A stretch of 64,000 bases of DNA, taken from positions 44,365,188 to 44,429,187 of the forward strand of contig NC_091300.1 in the NCBI RefSeq assembly GCF_038502225.1, read 5' to 3'. The translations under genes and the position numbers were made by a program. The notes beneath the pieces were generated by a model. It saw nothing but the letters and a program-made list of their open reading frames with translations. It was not told the origin of the DNA and did no database searches. Below, in pieces: positions 1 through 9,787 of the stretch. Source of the DNA: Cherax quadricarinatus. Its lineage: Eukaryota > Arthropoda > Malacostraca > Decapoda > Parastacidae. The first letter of the stretch is position 1. The number at the start of each line of letters is the position of its first letter.

Positions 1-38
1 CTGCTGCTGTTACTGTTGCTAAATATAAACATAACACT

Positions 39-328
39 GGTGGCCTGGTGGCTAAAGCTCCCGCTTCACACACGGAGGGCCCGGGTTCGATTCCCGGCGG
101 GTGGAAACATTCCGACACGTTTCCTTACACCTATTGTCCTGTTCACCTAGCAGCAAATAGGTACCTGGGTGTTAGTCGACTGGTGTGGGTCGCATCCTGG
201 GGGACAAGATTAAGGACCCCAATGGAAATAAGTTAGACAGTCCTCGATGACGCACTGACTTTCTTGGGTTATCCTGGGTGGCTAACCCTCCGGGGTTAAA
301 AATCCGAACGAAATCTTATCTTATCTTA
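39..328 (+). mobile_element. tRNA-derived SINE with (ATCTT)n tail
   Basis: The head looks like a tRNA. An A-box-like TGGCCTGGTGG lies at 41-51, a B box GGTTCGATTCC at 84-94, and the T arm can form a 5-bp CCGGG/CCCGG stem. The acceptor and anticodon stems pair poorly, so this is a SINE promoter rather than a working tRNA. A body of about 210 bases follows and ends in tandem ATCTT units at 313-328. By the usual SINE model it would be transcribed by RNA polymerase III and moved by a LINE in trans. The body resembles a SINE I recall from decapod genomes; that is memory, not a search. No target-site duplication was resolved. Confidence 0.8.
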
Positions 329-548
329 AATCTGAAGGAAGGCTACAGCAGGCGAACTGACCCATACTTGGTAGGTCCTTCTGTAGTCCAAGGTTTTAGC
401 TTCATATGATCTTATTTAGCAGACTGGCCCTCTCAGCGACACATCTACTTTCCTACATCTGTAAATCTAAATTGATCTAAGTTGAATTCATTCCTGTGAG
501 TTCTTTCGTGGTAGGAAATCCTCCGTAGCCTATTTATAACCGCTTTAT

Positions 549-1255
549 TTATGCTGCTCCAGTTGTTGCTACTGGCAGCGGCTTTGGTGGCGTTCCTGGT
601 GTTAACGTTGTTGTTGGTGGTAACGTTGCTGTTGCTGGTGATAACTTTGCTATTGTTGTTGCTGGTGATAACTTTGCTATTGTTGTTGCTGGTGATAACG
701 TTGTTACTGGTAATAACGTTGCTGTTGTTGTTGCTGGCGATACCGTTGTTGCTGGTGATAACGTTGTTGTTGTTGTTGTTGCTGGTGATAACGTTGCTGT
801 TGTTGTTGCTGTTGATAACGTTGCTGCTGGTAATAACGTTGTTGTTGTTGCTGGTGATAAGGTTGCTGTTGCTGGTGATAACTTTGCTGTTGCTGGTGAT
901 AACATTGTTGCTGGTAATAACATTGCTGTTGTTGTTGCTGGTGATAGCGTTGCTGTTACTGGTGGTAACGTTGTTGCTTGTGATAACGTTGCTGTTGCTG
1001 GTGATAACGTTGCTGTTGCTGGTGATAACGTTGCTGTTGTTGCTGCTGGTGATAACGTTGCTGTTGTTGTTGCTGGTAATAACGTTGCTATTGTTGTTGC
1101 TGGTGGTAACGTTGCTGTTGTTTCTAGTGGTAGCTTTGCTGTTGCTTGTGGTAATGTTGCTGTTGTTGGTGGTGTAACGTTGCTATTGCTGCTGATGATA
1201 TCGTTGCTGTTGCTGAGGGTAGCAGTAGTGTTGTTATTTCTGTTGTTGTTTCTGG
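549..1255. repeat. GTT/GCT-rich degenerate minisatellite
   Basis: Imperfect tandem units of about 21 bases (GATAACGTTGCTGTTGCTGG plus one base) vary by whole triplets. Because changes come in multiples of three, both strands stay open for more than 200 codons: a Thr/Ala/Pro/Leu-rich reading on minus and a Leu/Val-rich one on plus. There is no recognisable domain, signal peptide or conserved flank, and I treat both frames as by-products of the repeat. Confidence 0.85.
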
Positions 1256-1269
1256 CCATCTTGAGAGCG

Positions 1270-2105
1270 TCATTTGATTTATATTCAACGTGATTTCAAG
1301 AGGGGCCGTTCCTGCCTGACTAATTTAATAACCTTATTCAGTAAAGCATTTGAGGAAGTTGATCATGATAAAGAATACGATATATATTTGGATTTCAGTA
1401 AAATCTTTGAGAGAGTACCACTCAAACTGCTGTTAAGGAAAATGGCAGCTTATGGTATTGGGAGAAAAGTATTGTCACCAGCAGGAAGCAGTGTGCATAA
1501 GTGGGCTGAAATCTGAGCGGTGTTAAGTCACAAGTGGCATTCCATAAGGCTCAGTTTTAGGCCCATTGTTGTTCATAATATTCATTAATGGCCTTGATGA
1601 CAGAATAGCAAGTGATATGAGCAAATTAGCTGACGACACAAAAGTAGGCAGAATAACTGATTTAGAGGAAGATGCCAGTGAACTTTAAGAAATATTTATA
1701 CAAGCTTTTGTCGTAGTCAGCATTCAGTTCAGTATAAATAAGTGCGAAGTCCTTAAGCTTGGGAAGGTAAACAATCCTAGCACCTATAAATTAAGTGATA
1801 TGGAACTTGATCGTACAGAATGTGAAAAGGACTTGTGAGTTATGGTAAGCAGAAACCTGAAGCCAAAACAGCTATCCCTAAGCGTACTTAAGGCAAACAG
1901 ATTACCTAGATTTATATCAAGTATAAGCATCAGGGGTCTCGAGGTTATACTACAGCTCTACGCATCATTAGTAAGGCATTACTTAGATTATGCAGCTCAG
2001 TCTTAGTCTCCATACTGCAGAATGGATATAAATTCATTAGAGAACATTTAGAGAATAGCAAAATTAATTCACTGCATAAGAAATCTTTCATACATTCTCT
2101 TGTAA
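1270..2105 (+). pseudogene. Decayed LINE reverse transcriptase (CR1/Jockey type)
   Basis: Translated fragments follow RT order across several frames. They are a GRSCLTNLI motif and a DFSKIFERVPLKLLLRK block (motif A) at about 1300-1440, an LLFIIFINGLDDRI block near 1560-1610, the catalytic ADDT at 1629-1640, then a C-terminal stretch reading roughly LVRHYLDYAAQS near 1965-2000. Stops and frameshifts break it (for example after about codon 80 of the first frame), so it cannot make a protein. No endonuclease domain is visible upstream, where the triplet repeat begins. Confidence 0.75.
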
Positions 2106-2239
2106 GCCGTAGAATGAGAAGAGTCATGACGGAAGTGTGTAAGTTGAAAATGGGAATAAATGAAGGAGATATAAATAAAGTTCAGAGAATATCCCTTCAA
2201 GAACTCGAAATGGATTCTAATTGGATAAGTTTAGCTTTA

Positions 2240-3765
2240 GGAAGGATGCAGGAAAGTATGCTGTTGTTATACAGAGTGATGGCTCTCATAAAGAAATTGG
2301 AGCACACGTCAATAACTGGACCTCTACCCTTCAAACAGAATTACAGACGGATAGCGCTAACATCCCATATCATAAAATTCTTTGAAAAGGTTCTAAAAAG
2401 CAAGATCGTTCTCTATCTAGATACCCATCAGTCACACAACCCAGGGCAACATGGGTTTAGAGCAGGCCTCTCCTGCCTGTCCCAACTACTGGACCACTAT
2501 GACAAGGTCTTGGATGCAATAGAGGATAAACAGAATGCGGATGTAGTATACAAAGAGTTTGCGAAAACCTTCGACAAGGGTGACCATGGTGCAACACTCA
2601 CAAAATGCGTGAAAAAGGAATAACATGAAAAGTTGGCAGATGGATCTATAGCTTCCTAACAAGCAGAACACAAAGAGTAATAGTAAACAGAGTAAAGTCT
2701 GAAGTGGCCACAGTGAAAAGCTCTGTTCCACAAGGCACAGTACTCGCTCCTATCCTATTTCTCATCCTCATATCTGACACAGCAGCGTGTCTTCCTTTGC
2801 GGATGACACCAGAATTTGCCTGACAATGTCGTACATCGAAGACACTGTAAAACTCCAGGCGGACATCAACTAAATCTTTAACTGAGCCGCAGAAAAGAAT
2901 ATGAAGTTCAGTGAAGAGAAATTTCAATTACTTCCATATGGAAAACTTGAGGAAATTAAAACTGTATCGGAGTATAAAATAAATTCCAACCACACAATGG
3001 AACTAAATTAATGTGAAGGACCTGGGAGTGATAATGTAAAAGGATCTCACTTTCAAACTTCACAACAATGTATCCACCACATCTGCTAGATAAATGATGG
3101 GACGGATAATGAGAACCTTCAAAACTAGGGAAGCAAAGCCCATGATGATTCTCTTTAAATCACTTGTCTCTAGGCTGGAATATTGCTGTACACTATTGGC
3201 GCCTTTCAAAGCAGGTGAAATTGCTGACCTAAAGAGTGTACAGAGAGCCTACACGGCGCACATAAGTACGATACAACACTTGAATTACTGTGAACGGTTG
3301 AAGTTTATTGACTTGTACTCCCTGGAACGCATGAGGGAAAGGTACATGATAATATACACCTGGAAAATTGTAGAGGGATTAATATCAAATTTGCACACGA
3401 AAATCACTCCTTACGAAAGCAAAGGACTCGGCAGGCGGCTCAACATCCTCCCAATGAAAAGCAGAGGCGCCATGGGCTCGCCAAGAGATAACACAATAAG
3501 TGTCAGGGGCCCAAGACTGTTCTGCCTCCCAGCATACATAAGGGGGATTATCAGTTGACCCCTGTCTGTCTTCAAGAAGGTGTTGGACAGACACCTGAAG
3601 TCAGTACCTGACCAGCCGGGCTGTGGTTCGTGTGTCAGTCTACTACGTGTGGCCAGCAGTTACAGCCTGGTTGATCAGGCCCTGATCCACCGCGAAGCCT
3701 GATCACAGACTGGGCCGCAGGCGCGTTGATCCCTGAAACCCTCTCTAGGTATACTCTCTATATAT
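2240..3765 (+). pseudogene. Second decayed LINE: RT, C-terminal domain and 3' UTR
   Basis: A different LINE family from its left neighbour. Visible blocks are QNYRRIALTSHIIKFFEKV, then GQHGFRAGLSCLSQLLDHYD, then DVVYKEFAKTFDKGDH, where the usual motif-A aspartate has become Glu. SSVPQGTVLAPILF (motif B) lies near 2720 and FADDT at 2796-2810. The C-terminal domain is a clean stretch at 3094-3558 with SLVSRLEYC and YSLERMRERYMIIYTWKIVEG. From about 3570 to 3765 comes a 3' region (ProAspGlnProGlyCysGly reading, then CTGGTTGATCAGGCCCTGAT) that also occurs in reverse near 27.43 kb. The frame is broken several times. Confidence 0.8.
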
Positions 3766-4339
3766 ATAAAACTCAGGCACCTTTCAGCCCCTCTTAAAAT
3801 TCTCGTAGCTCTCATCTCTTAATCTTTTCTAAGCCCTTTACACTCGCCCTCTCATTTTTTTTTTATCTTTTTCACTTTCCGTTTATACCTCCATAAAAAA
3901 AACTAGCTCCCCTTCAAAGCTCAAAAAATTCTACCCTTTTCCAGTCCTCATCGTGTAAATTTTTATCCCTTTCATTCCCATTTTTAAATTTGCCACCCTT
4001 TCCAATTGACCCCGACCACTTTTCTGAGCTAATGTATAACATCGATATCAAGCTTTTGGAATCATGCTAAAATTATTGTAACTTCGTCCCTCTCAGCAGC
4101 CACTACCGTCACCTTCAAGAATTCATCTGGCTCCATGCGTTCCTCCTTTTCTGAAGTCACGTTCCTCTTCCTTCCACTTTTCCCTTCTCTCTCTCTCCCT
4201 CACCTGAGATGGAGGTAACACGTGTTTTCATCTTTCTCGTTTGTTAGTTACCATCTGTCAAATCCTCTTGTCGATAGACATTTAACCTTTTTTTGTGCAC
4301 GTGTGCCTGTGTGTGTCGAATGCTTCGTACTTCCAGCTT
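3766..4339. other. Pyrimidine-rich spacer, no gene seen
   Basis: C/T-rich sequence with poly-T runs and a (TA) stretch at the LINE end. I find no domain, repeat unit or RNA gene. The right part may belong to the Penelope-like 3' region that follows. Confidence 0.5.
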
Positions 4340-4600
4340 GCTGTCGCTGGGATCACATTCCAGTTTTTGAGCCATTTCTCGTGCCACTAAACTACTCTCC
4401 TAACTTTCTACTACCACTAACACTACTTCATTTTCTTCCTCTCTTGGTCCCGTCCTTGTCTATCGCATAACTGCTTCCCTCAGTCTTGGGTTAGTGTGAC
4501 TTTGTAAATGGTCCAAGTCGGGCCGAAACGTCATCTTAAGCTCCTCTCTGCTGTGTGCAAGTTTTCTATGTACAGTAATAGTGATGTTAATCCCCTAGCA
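4340..4600 (+). mobile_element. Penelope-like 3'-end fragment (tentative)
   Basis: The C/T-rich run with repeated CTACCACTA-type words, followed by TGGTCC, a short loop, GGGCC and GAAACGTCATCTTAAG at 4509-4540, parallels the 3' end of the better Penelope-like relic at 35.9-36.0 kb, where TGGTTC, AGAA, GGACC and GTAACGTCGTCTTAAG follow a similar run. No coding part is present. The assignment rests only on that internal comparison. Confidence 0.4.
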
Positions 4601-4670
4601 CCGAAGGCAGGAATCTCATATAAATCTATACGCTTTTATGGAGCTGTTATTGCTTTCTCTCACGTGTTGT

Positions 4671-4960
4671 CCACCATGTTTAAATGGTTTAGAAAATCGA
4701 CAAGTTGGTAATCGAGACACTTTAGTCCATCAGTCTTGATAAAAGTACATTACTTTTTATCAAAACTGATGGACTAAACACATCGAGTCAAGGCTGAGGT
4801 ACTGATTACTTCATAATTCTCCTCATCTTCAACCGTTCTTCTCTGTTTTGGACTGAAGAAGCCACTGGGTAGTGAAACATTTCAAGAATAAAGATTCCCA
4901 AATGTTTCCAAAGTATCGGCTGTCCACTTGTTTAACTCCCTTACACTCAAGAAATTACTT
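4671..4960. repeat. Fold-back repeat with internal palindrome
   Basis: The left edge (AAATGGTTTAGAAAATCGAC at about 4682-4701, then a GAGACACTT word) recurs near 8.63 and 9.74 kb. Inside, 4721-4747 and 4751-4778 are inverted repeats around a 3-base centre. The right half ends with CTGAAGAAGCCACT (from 4853) and GTGAAAC at 4872-4878, then AATAAAGATTCCCA. It is a degenerate relative of the larger fold-back at 8.6-9.2 kb. Confidence 0.6.
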
Positions 4961-5239
4961 CTTTTATCTCAATTCAATTATTTAGCTTCCACCTGGGCTC
5001 CCTCGGCTATGTCCCACTTTTAGGTTTATATTCACCTTGTTAATGTCTCTGATATCTTTAAGGTCGTGACCATGTCCCCTCTGTTACTTCTGGCCGCCAA
5101 GATTGAGATTTAGTTGCATATCTGTTTCACGTAGCTGGTGTTTGTTGTGTTAGCAGAGTCATTGGTGAGATTTCTGACTTGTACTTCCCCTTAATAATGG
5201 AGAGTAATAGTATATATTACCGACACGACAGATAAAAGT

Positions 5240-5495
5240 GCACTATAATGCGATTCTTTATTGACAACGTTTCGTCCACACAGTTAGCTTTATCAAGTCA
5301 CAAACACGTCTATATATTCGTCAAACCTGTCATGAATCTACCCAGAATTAGCTCCAATATACCTCACCTGACTCTTCACTTCGATTACTGCATATATGAA
5401 CATACTTTCTCCCCAAGTAGATCTGTTTGTGACTTGATGATGCTCACTGTGTGGGCGAAATGCTCTCAATAAGGATCGCATTATAATGTATTTGT
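5240..5495. repeat. Fold-back element with about 70-bp inverted arms
   Basis: The left arm (5240-5306) and right arm (5424-5495) are imperfect reverse complements. Both carry TATAATGCGATC-like ends, a CGTTTCG or CGAAATG core, CACACAGT/ACTGTGTG, and a TCAAGTCACAAACA-type inner end. The central 117 bases have no recognised function. Such arms are typical of non-autonomous fold-back elements or inverted Penelope-like repeats; I cannot decide between these. Confidence 0.7.
5434..5461 (+). other. Hammerhead-like core motif
   Basis: TTGATGA (5434-5440) is followed by one unpaired T, a 6-bp hairpin GCTCAC/GTGGGC with a TGT loop (5442-5456), and GAAA (5457-5460). Hammerhead ribozymes have CUGANGA, stem II, then GAAA. 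Here the first base is T instead of C, there is one extra base before stem II, and I did not find stems I and III. It is a structural resemblance, not a demonstrated ribozyme. Confidence 0.35.
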
Positions 5496-5961
5496 GTCTT
5501 CATTCAACATCTTTCCCTATGTTGTATATGCCTATAAAGTATATGCTAACTTCTGGCGATATGCTTGTTGTTGTCTGTCCAAGAAACCTTTGTCACTGTC
5601 CACTTAGTTAATGCAATATTATTTGTCTAGGGTCTCTGCCATTGTTGCTAATTTGCATATACGAGCGACGATAATTTTTGCAGCTTGTTCATGTCATCGT
5701 GCAGACTATTGTCATCTTTCTTTATTTTTCTGAAAGCATTTACATGGAAGACTTGATCTTCCAGGTAAGTCGTTGACTTATATAGGAAACAGTTCGGGGA
5801 CCGGAAACTCATTCTTGAGTTTTAATGTCTATCGACTACACGAGGGTCATTAAGGCTGATTTTTACCTGTGCACAAACAGTGGAGTATACTTTACAACAA
5901 GGGATAAAGTGAACCCAGTGTGCACACACACACACACACAGGGAGAGAGAGAGAGAGAGAG

Positions 5962-6102
5962 AGAGAATAAAAATGCTTTCAAATGAGCTGATGTAGGTAA
6001 CAGCTCTTAGCTTGCCAATAAAGATAGGAATCCTTAACCTGTAAATAGCTTGTCAATAAAGCTAGGGATCCTTAACCTTGTCAAACCCTGTGTAAAAAAA
6101 AA
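5962..6102 (+). mobile_element. LINE 3'-tail fragment, copy 1
   Basis: Non-coding 3' end shared with 6.33-6.49 kb and 9.37-9.43 kb: AATAAAAATGCTTTCAAATG, then AGCTCTTAGCTTGCCAATAA and two partial repeats of the AATAAAG(N)TAGG(G/A)ATCCTTAACC type, ending in CCCTGTGTAAAAAAAAA. It runs straight into (GA)n. A (GA)n run at 5941-5967 also precedes it. Confidence 0.7.
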
Positions 6103-6106
6103 GAGA

Positions 6107-6161
<55 letters not shown>
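6103..6161. repeat. (GA)n microsatellite at a LINE 3' end
   Basis: Nearly pure GA after a 9-base A run, directly abutting LINE tail copy 1. Apparent frames through it are poly-Arg/Glu or poly-Ser/Leu artefacts. Confidence 0.95.
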
Positions 6162-6163
<2 letters not shown>

Positions 6164-6171
6164 CAGAACAT

Positions 6172-6491
6172 CACTCCATCTGAGATCATACATACCCAGG
6201 ATGACTCGAGTATGGAACACATTCGTACAGCATAATGATGTCAACGAGATAAAGTCAGTTGATCAAATGAAAATGCTGGCCCACAGATGGCTCCAACTTC
6301 ATCCTGTTCCCTACTTGTATGTCTCATAACAATAAAAATGCTTTCAAATGAGCTGATGTAGGTAACAGCTCTTAGCTTGCCAATAAAGTTAGGAATCCTT
6401 AACCTGTAAATAGCTTGTCAATAAAGTTAGGAATCCTTAACCTGTAATATAGCTGTCAATAAACCTAGGGATCCTTAACCTTGTCAAACCC

Positions 6492-6494
<3 letters not shown>
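6172..6494 (+). pseudogene. LINE C-terminus plus 3' tail, copy 2
   Basis: An open reading from about 6185 gives IPRMTRVWNTFVQHND and continues through LAHRWLQLHPVPYLYVS to a stop near 6328, the C-terminal end of a Jockey/CR1-type RT protein. The same 3' tail as copy 1 follows, with its AATAAAG..CCTTAACCTGTAA block present about three times, and then a long poly-A. Only the last 48 or so codons survive. Confidence 0.65.
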
Positions 6495-6540
<46 letters not shown>

Positions 6541-6632
6541 GAGGGAGAGAGAGGGAGGGAGAGGGAGGGAGAGGGAGAGAGAGGGAGAGGGAGAGAGAGG
6601 AAAAGGGAGAGAGAGGAAGAGAGAGAGAGAGA
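6495..6632. repeat. Poly-A then GGGA/GA-rich microsatellite
   Basis: About 40 A residues (6497-6536), then roughly 95 bases of GAGAGG/GGGA repeats. It sits between LINE tail copy 2 and the start of the longer LINE relic at 6646. Confidence 0.95.
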
Positions 6633-8699
6633 CCCCATCAGCTTCTTGATGGAAAATGTGGACTTCCTTCTGGTTCAACATAAATGTCAACATATTGCAA
6701 TTGTTAGTGACCTCAAACAAAATATTGTACAGAGGGATTTTGGTGAACATCTTCCAGTGTTTGACATGAGAAACGTTGTTGACTTTGCTAATCACATCTC
6801 TGGCTCCTCCCTCGACCCTGTGGTGAGTGATCTATCTGAAGGCATAGTCGTTTGCCAACCCCATGGCTATGTTGGATCATCTGACCAGAAGGCAGTTATA
6901 CGACAGTGAAAATTCCAAAAGAAAGAGGTGAAAAATCTTCACGCACAACCTGGCTGTTCTTAGCTTGCCGCCTCCGATTGAAATGTTCTTCTCTATAGTG
7001 ACGTTGGTGATCAAGTGAATACCTTCACTGAACACATCCTTAATCTCCAACAAAAATACATCCCTCACTGGCAGTATGTGACAAAGCCTTCAGATCATCC
7101 TTGGTTTGACTTTCGTTATCGAGAGGCTGCTACTGATCAATACCAAGCTTGGAGAAGGTAAAAGAGGTATCCATCTATCTAAACCAGGAACCTGCAGACA
7201 AACCTGTTTGTCAATGGAAGTCCAGTTATGGGCCATCTCTAGATGGGAGGCTGACACAAATATAAAATTGGTATCAGATAAATTAGGCTCCAAAACCTGG
7301 TGGTCTTTGGTCAACGGCCGACAAGATTTTTCACTTGATGAAATTTTTCCACCTCTAACTCAGCAGGATGGGACAGTTTCTACTAGCAGTCAGGAGAAAG
7401 CTGACCTCTTTGCTGAACATTGTCCTGACAAGATACAAGTTTCTGATCCAACAAGGAAACCTCTTTGGTATCCGCAAGAACTGTGTCAGAGGTGACAATA
7501 AGGCAGGATGGAGTGTATCTTCTTAAATTTCTGGACCAAGAAATGGCTGTCAGCCCAGATTAAGTAAGCCCAAGGTTGCTGAGTAGATATGCAGACCAGC
7601 TTGCATCACCTCTAACTCTCATCTGTCAGCACTGCCAGGCAGTGTAAATGGTCTTTTCGGTGGACAGAGGCAAATTGTAGTCCCTGTTCACAAAAAGTAG
7701 GGCAGAGCGGAAATCAGCAACTACAGACCGTGTCACTCCTGTCAGTCACTGACAAGATTCTCAAGACAATAATCTCAAGGCAGATGACAGCGTGTTAAAG
7801 GCTGTCATTAGCTACTGTGTGGTACCAGTCACTGAATAAATCCAAGGTCGTCTGTGTAGTAGCGCCGGACATTGCTGGTGCTTTCGACTGAGTATGGCAC
7901 CAAGGACTTGGCAAAACTGCAGGCACTTGGAGACGCCGGCTCTGCATATGGCTCCTAAATGATTATCTTTAAGGTAGAGCTCTAAGCGTAGTTCACAAAT
8001 GGACGGAATGAACAAGACGCTCTATTTGTGGAAGTGTTCCACAGCAAAGTGTACAGCAAAGTGTGCTTAGGCCATTGTAATGGAATGTCTGCTTCAGTGA
8101 TATTCTTCAGTTCATTTCAGAGTCCCATGCATATGCAGACAACTGTACTTTGACATTTACTTATCTAAGAAAGAAAATGTCAGCTGCTCTCAGTTACACC
8201 AGTCACCAGCTTACAAATATATCAGCCTGGGGAAAACGATGGCAGGTCACATTTTCTCCTGAGAAAACACAAATGATGATGGTCTCTAGGCACCATGACG
8301 GTAATACTAGAACAGTGGAAAGAATGGATGGGAGAGTCTTGGCACCCGAGGATGAAGTTGATATCCTTGGGATGGAATTTGACTCCAAACTGACTATTAA
8401 GAACCACATTGTAAATCTTGCACACAAAGCACCCAGGAAGGTTACAGCACTTACACTTATGTCGCATCTGCTCAACAGCAGAGGTTGCAAGATTCTGTGC
8501 GAGGCACAAGTACGCTCACACCATGAGTAAGCTCCATTTTCTTGGATTGCCTGCCCCATCTCGTCTGTAACTTGACAGAATAGAGAACAGCGCAAGATGA
8601 CTCGTCTCTTGCCTGAACCCTCTGTGTGATAAATGGTTTGAAAACCAAGTTGAAGATTGAGACACTTTTGTAACACATGGGAATCTTTTTTAAGGAAAC

Positions 8700-8724
8700 G
8701 TTTCACCACACAGTGGCTTCATCA
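8700..8724 (-). other. Hammerhead-like core motif in left arm
   Basis: Read on minus: CTGATGA (8724-8718), an extra A, a GCCAC/GTGGT hairpin with a TGT loop and one G-T closing pair, then GAAA (8703-8700). It mirrors the right-arm motif at 9131-9155. Stems I and III were not identified. Confidence 0.4.
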
Positions 8725-9130
8725 GTCCAGTACAAAACAGAGGGGGTAAGGAGAGGAGGAGTTTAAGGTAATCAGTCCCTCAGCCTGGAATAGATATGTT
8801 CAGTCCATCACTCTTGTAGAAAGTACAGCATGTCGGTTTTCAAACCATTTATCACAACTGTCAGACACTGCAACATCTTGGGAACTTGATACAAGGAATT
8901 ATTCAACACTTGTCCAATCTTTGGACGAAGACCTACTTACACTAGTGGATGGTCCCACTGTGGTCCCGCCTCCTCCTGCTTCCACTCACCTGTCTACAGT
9001 ACATAAGCCACTTCTCCGACCATATGCTGTACTTTCTACAAGAGTGATGGACTGAACACATCGATTCCAGGCTGAGAGACTGATTACCTCAAACTCCTCC
9101 TCTCCTTACCTTTCTCTGTTCTGAATTGGA

Positions 9131-9156
9131 CTGATGAAGCCACTGTGTGGCGAAAC
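9131..9156 (+). other. Hammerhead-like core motif in right arm
   Basis: CTGATGA (9131-9137) matches the invariant hammerhead CUGAUGA exactly. It is followed by one extra A (9138), a perfect 5-bp hairpin GCCAC/GTGGC with loop TGT (9139-9151), and GAAA (9152-9155). Known Penelope-like elements carry hammerhead ribozymes in their terminal repeats, so the resemblance is plausible. The extra base and the lack of an obvious stem I and cleavage site argue for a degenerate or non-cleaving form. Confidence 0.45.
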
Positions 9157-9437
9157 GTTTCCTTAATAAAAAATTCCCATATCTTGCATAAGTATCTCAA
9201 TCTTCAATTACACACTTCTCGAGAACGTCGCTTCATCTGAGATCATTTATTCCTTGGATGACACGAGTCTGGAACATGTTCGTACAGCATAAAGTCAGTT
9301 GACTAAATGAAATCACTGGCCCATAGATGGCTCCAACTTCATCCTGTTCCCTATGTGTATGTCTCATAATAATAAATAGGCTTTAAATGAGCTGAAGTAG
9401 ATAAAAGCTCTTAGCTTGTAAATAAAACGCTTGTGTA

Positions 9438-9444
9438 AGAGAGA

Positions 9445-9540
<96 letters not shown>
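9438..9540. repeat. (GA)n microsatellite at third LINE 3' end
   Basis: Almost perfect GA dinucleotides (one GGGA interruption at the start), beginning just after the LINE tail word CTTGTGTAA. Confidence 0.97.
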
Positions 9541-9543
<3 letters not shown>

Positions 9544-9574
9544 CGGCGTCTTGTCTCTTATCATGACTGGCTAC

Positions 9575-9770
9575 TGTCTGTTGAAGAATGAGACGCATGT
9601 CCAACACTTGGGAATCTTTATTGAGGAAACGTTTCGCCAATACAAATACAAAGTCCAACGCAAAGAAGAACATTTTTCTTTGTATTGGACTGAAAAAAAA
9701 AACACTGGCGAGCGAAACGTGTGTCATTCTTTAACTTGTCGGTTATCTAAACCATTTACGGCTACAGTCT
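9575..9770. repeat. Short fold-back remnant
   Basis: GAGGAAACGTTTCGCCAATA at 9625-9644, on the left, is answered on the right by TGTATTGGACTG (9681-9692), an A run, CACTGGCGAGCGAAACG (from about 9703), and the TTAACTTGTCGGTTATCTAA edge that also bounds the fold-back at 4.7 kb. The arms are short and decayed. It lies between (GA)n and the 25-bp satellite. Confidence 0.55.
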
Positions 9771-9787
9771 GATTTCTACCCATTTAT

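Larger units (their letters stand above)
8627..9207. mobile_element. Fold-back element with 183-bp inverted arms
   Basis: 8649-8831 and 9024-9207 are reverse complements over about 183 bases with few mismatches. 8627-8648 (TGTGATAAATGGTTTGAAAA plus CC) is also inverted at 8836-8857. Each arm carries AAACGTTTC, CACACAGTGGC and TCATCAGTCCA or their complements. The core between the arms has no visible frame. It splits the LINE described at 6646-9434. It could be an inverted pair of Penelope-type terminal repeats or a fold-back DNA element; no transposase is present. Confidence 0.8.
6646..9434 (+). pseudogene. Long decayed LINE (endonuclease, RT, C-terminus, 3' tail), interrupted
   Basis: The most complete relic of the family whose tails lie at 6.0 and 6.3 kb. 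From 6646 an unbroken 87-codon stretch matches the second half of an apurinic-type endonuclease, with HIAIVSDLKQNIVQRDF where GDLN would be expected, SSLDPVVSDL, and GSSDQKAV, where SD-x precedes the usual His. Next come a linker (PWFDFRYREAATDQYQAWRR near 7100-7160, then SRWEADTNIKL) and badly decayed RT sequence at 7500-8150. A cleaner block at 8150-8530 reads NISAWGKRWQVTFSPEKTQMM and ILGMEFDSKLT. The C-terminal end resumes only at about 9228, because a fold-back element occupies 8627-9207. The tail ends at 9434 and runs into (GA)n. No functional product is possible. Confidence 0.75.

Noticed and set aside
39..104. A tRNA gene
   Set aside because: Boxes A and B are good, but the acceptor and anticodon stems do not pair and a SINE body with an ATCTT tail follows.
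549..1259. 236-codon Thr/Ala/Pro-rich frame resembling a mucin
   Set aside because: It is the antisense reading of a GTT/GCT triplet minisatellite, with an equally long frame on the other strand.
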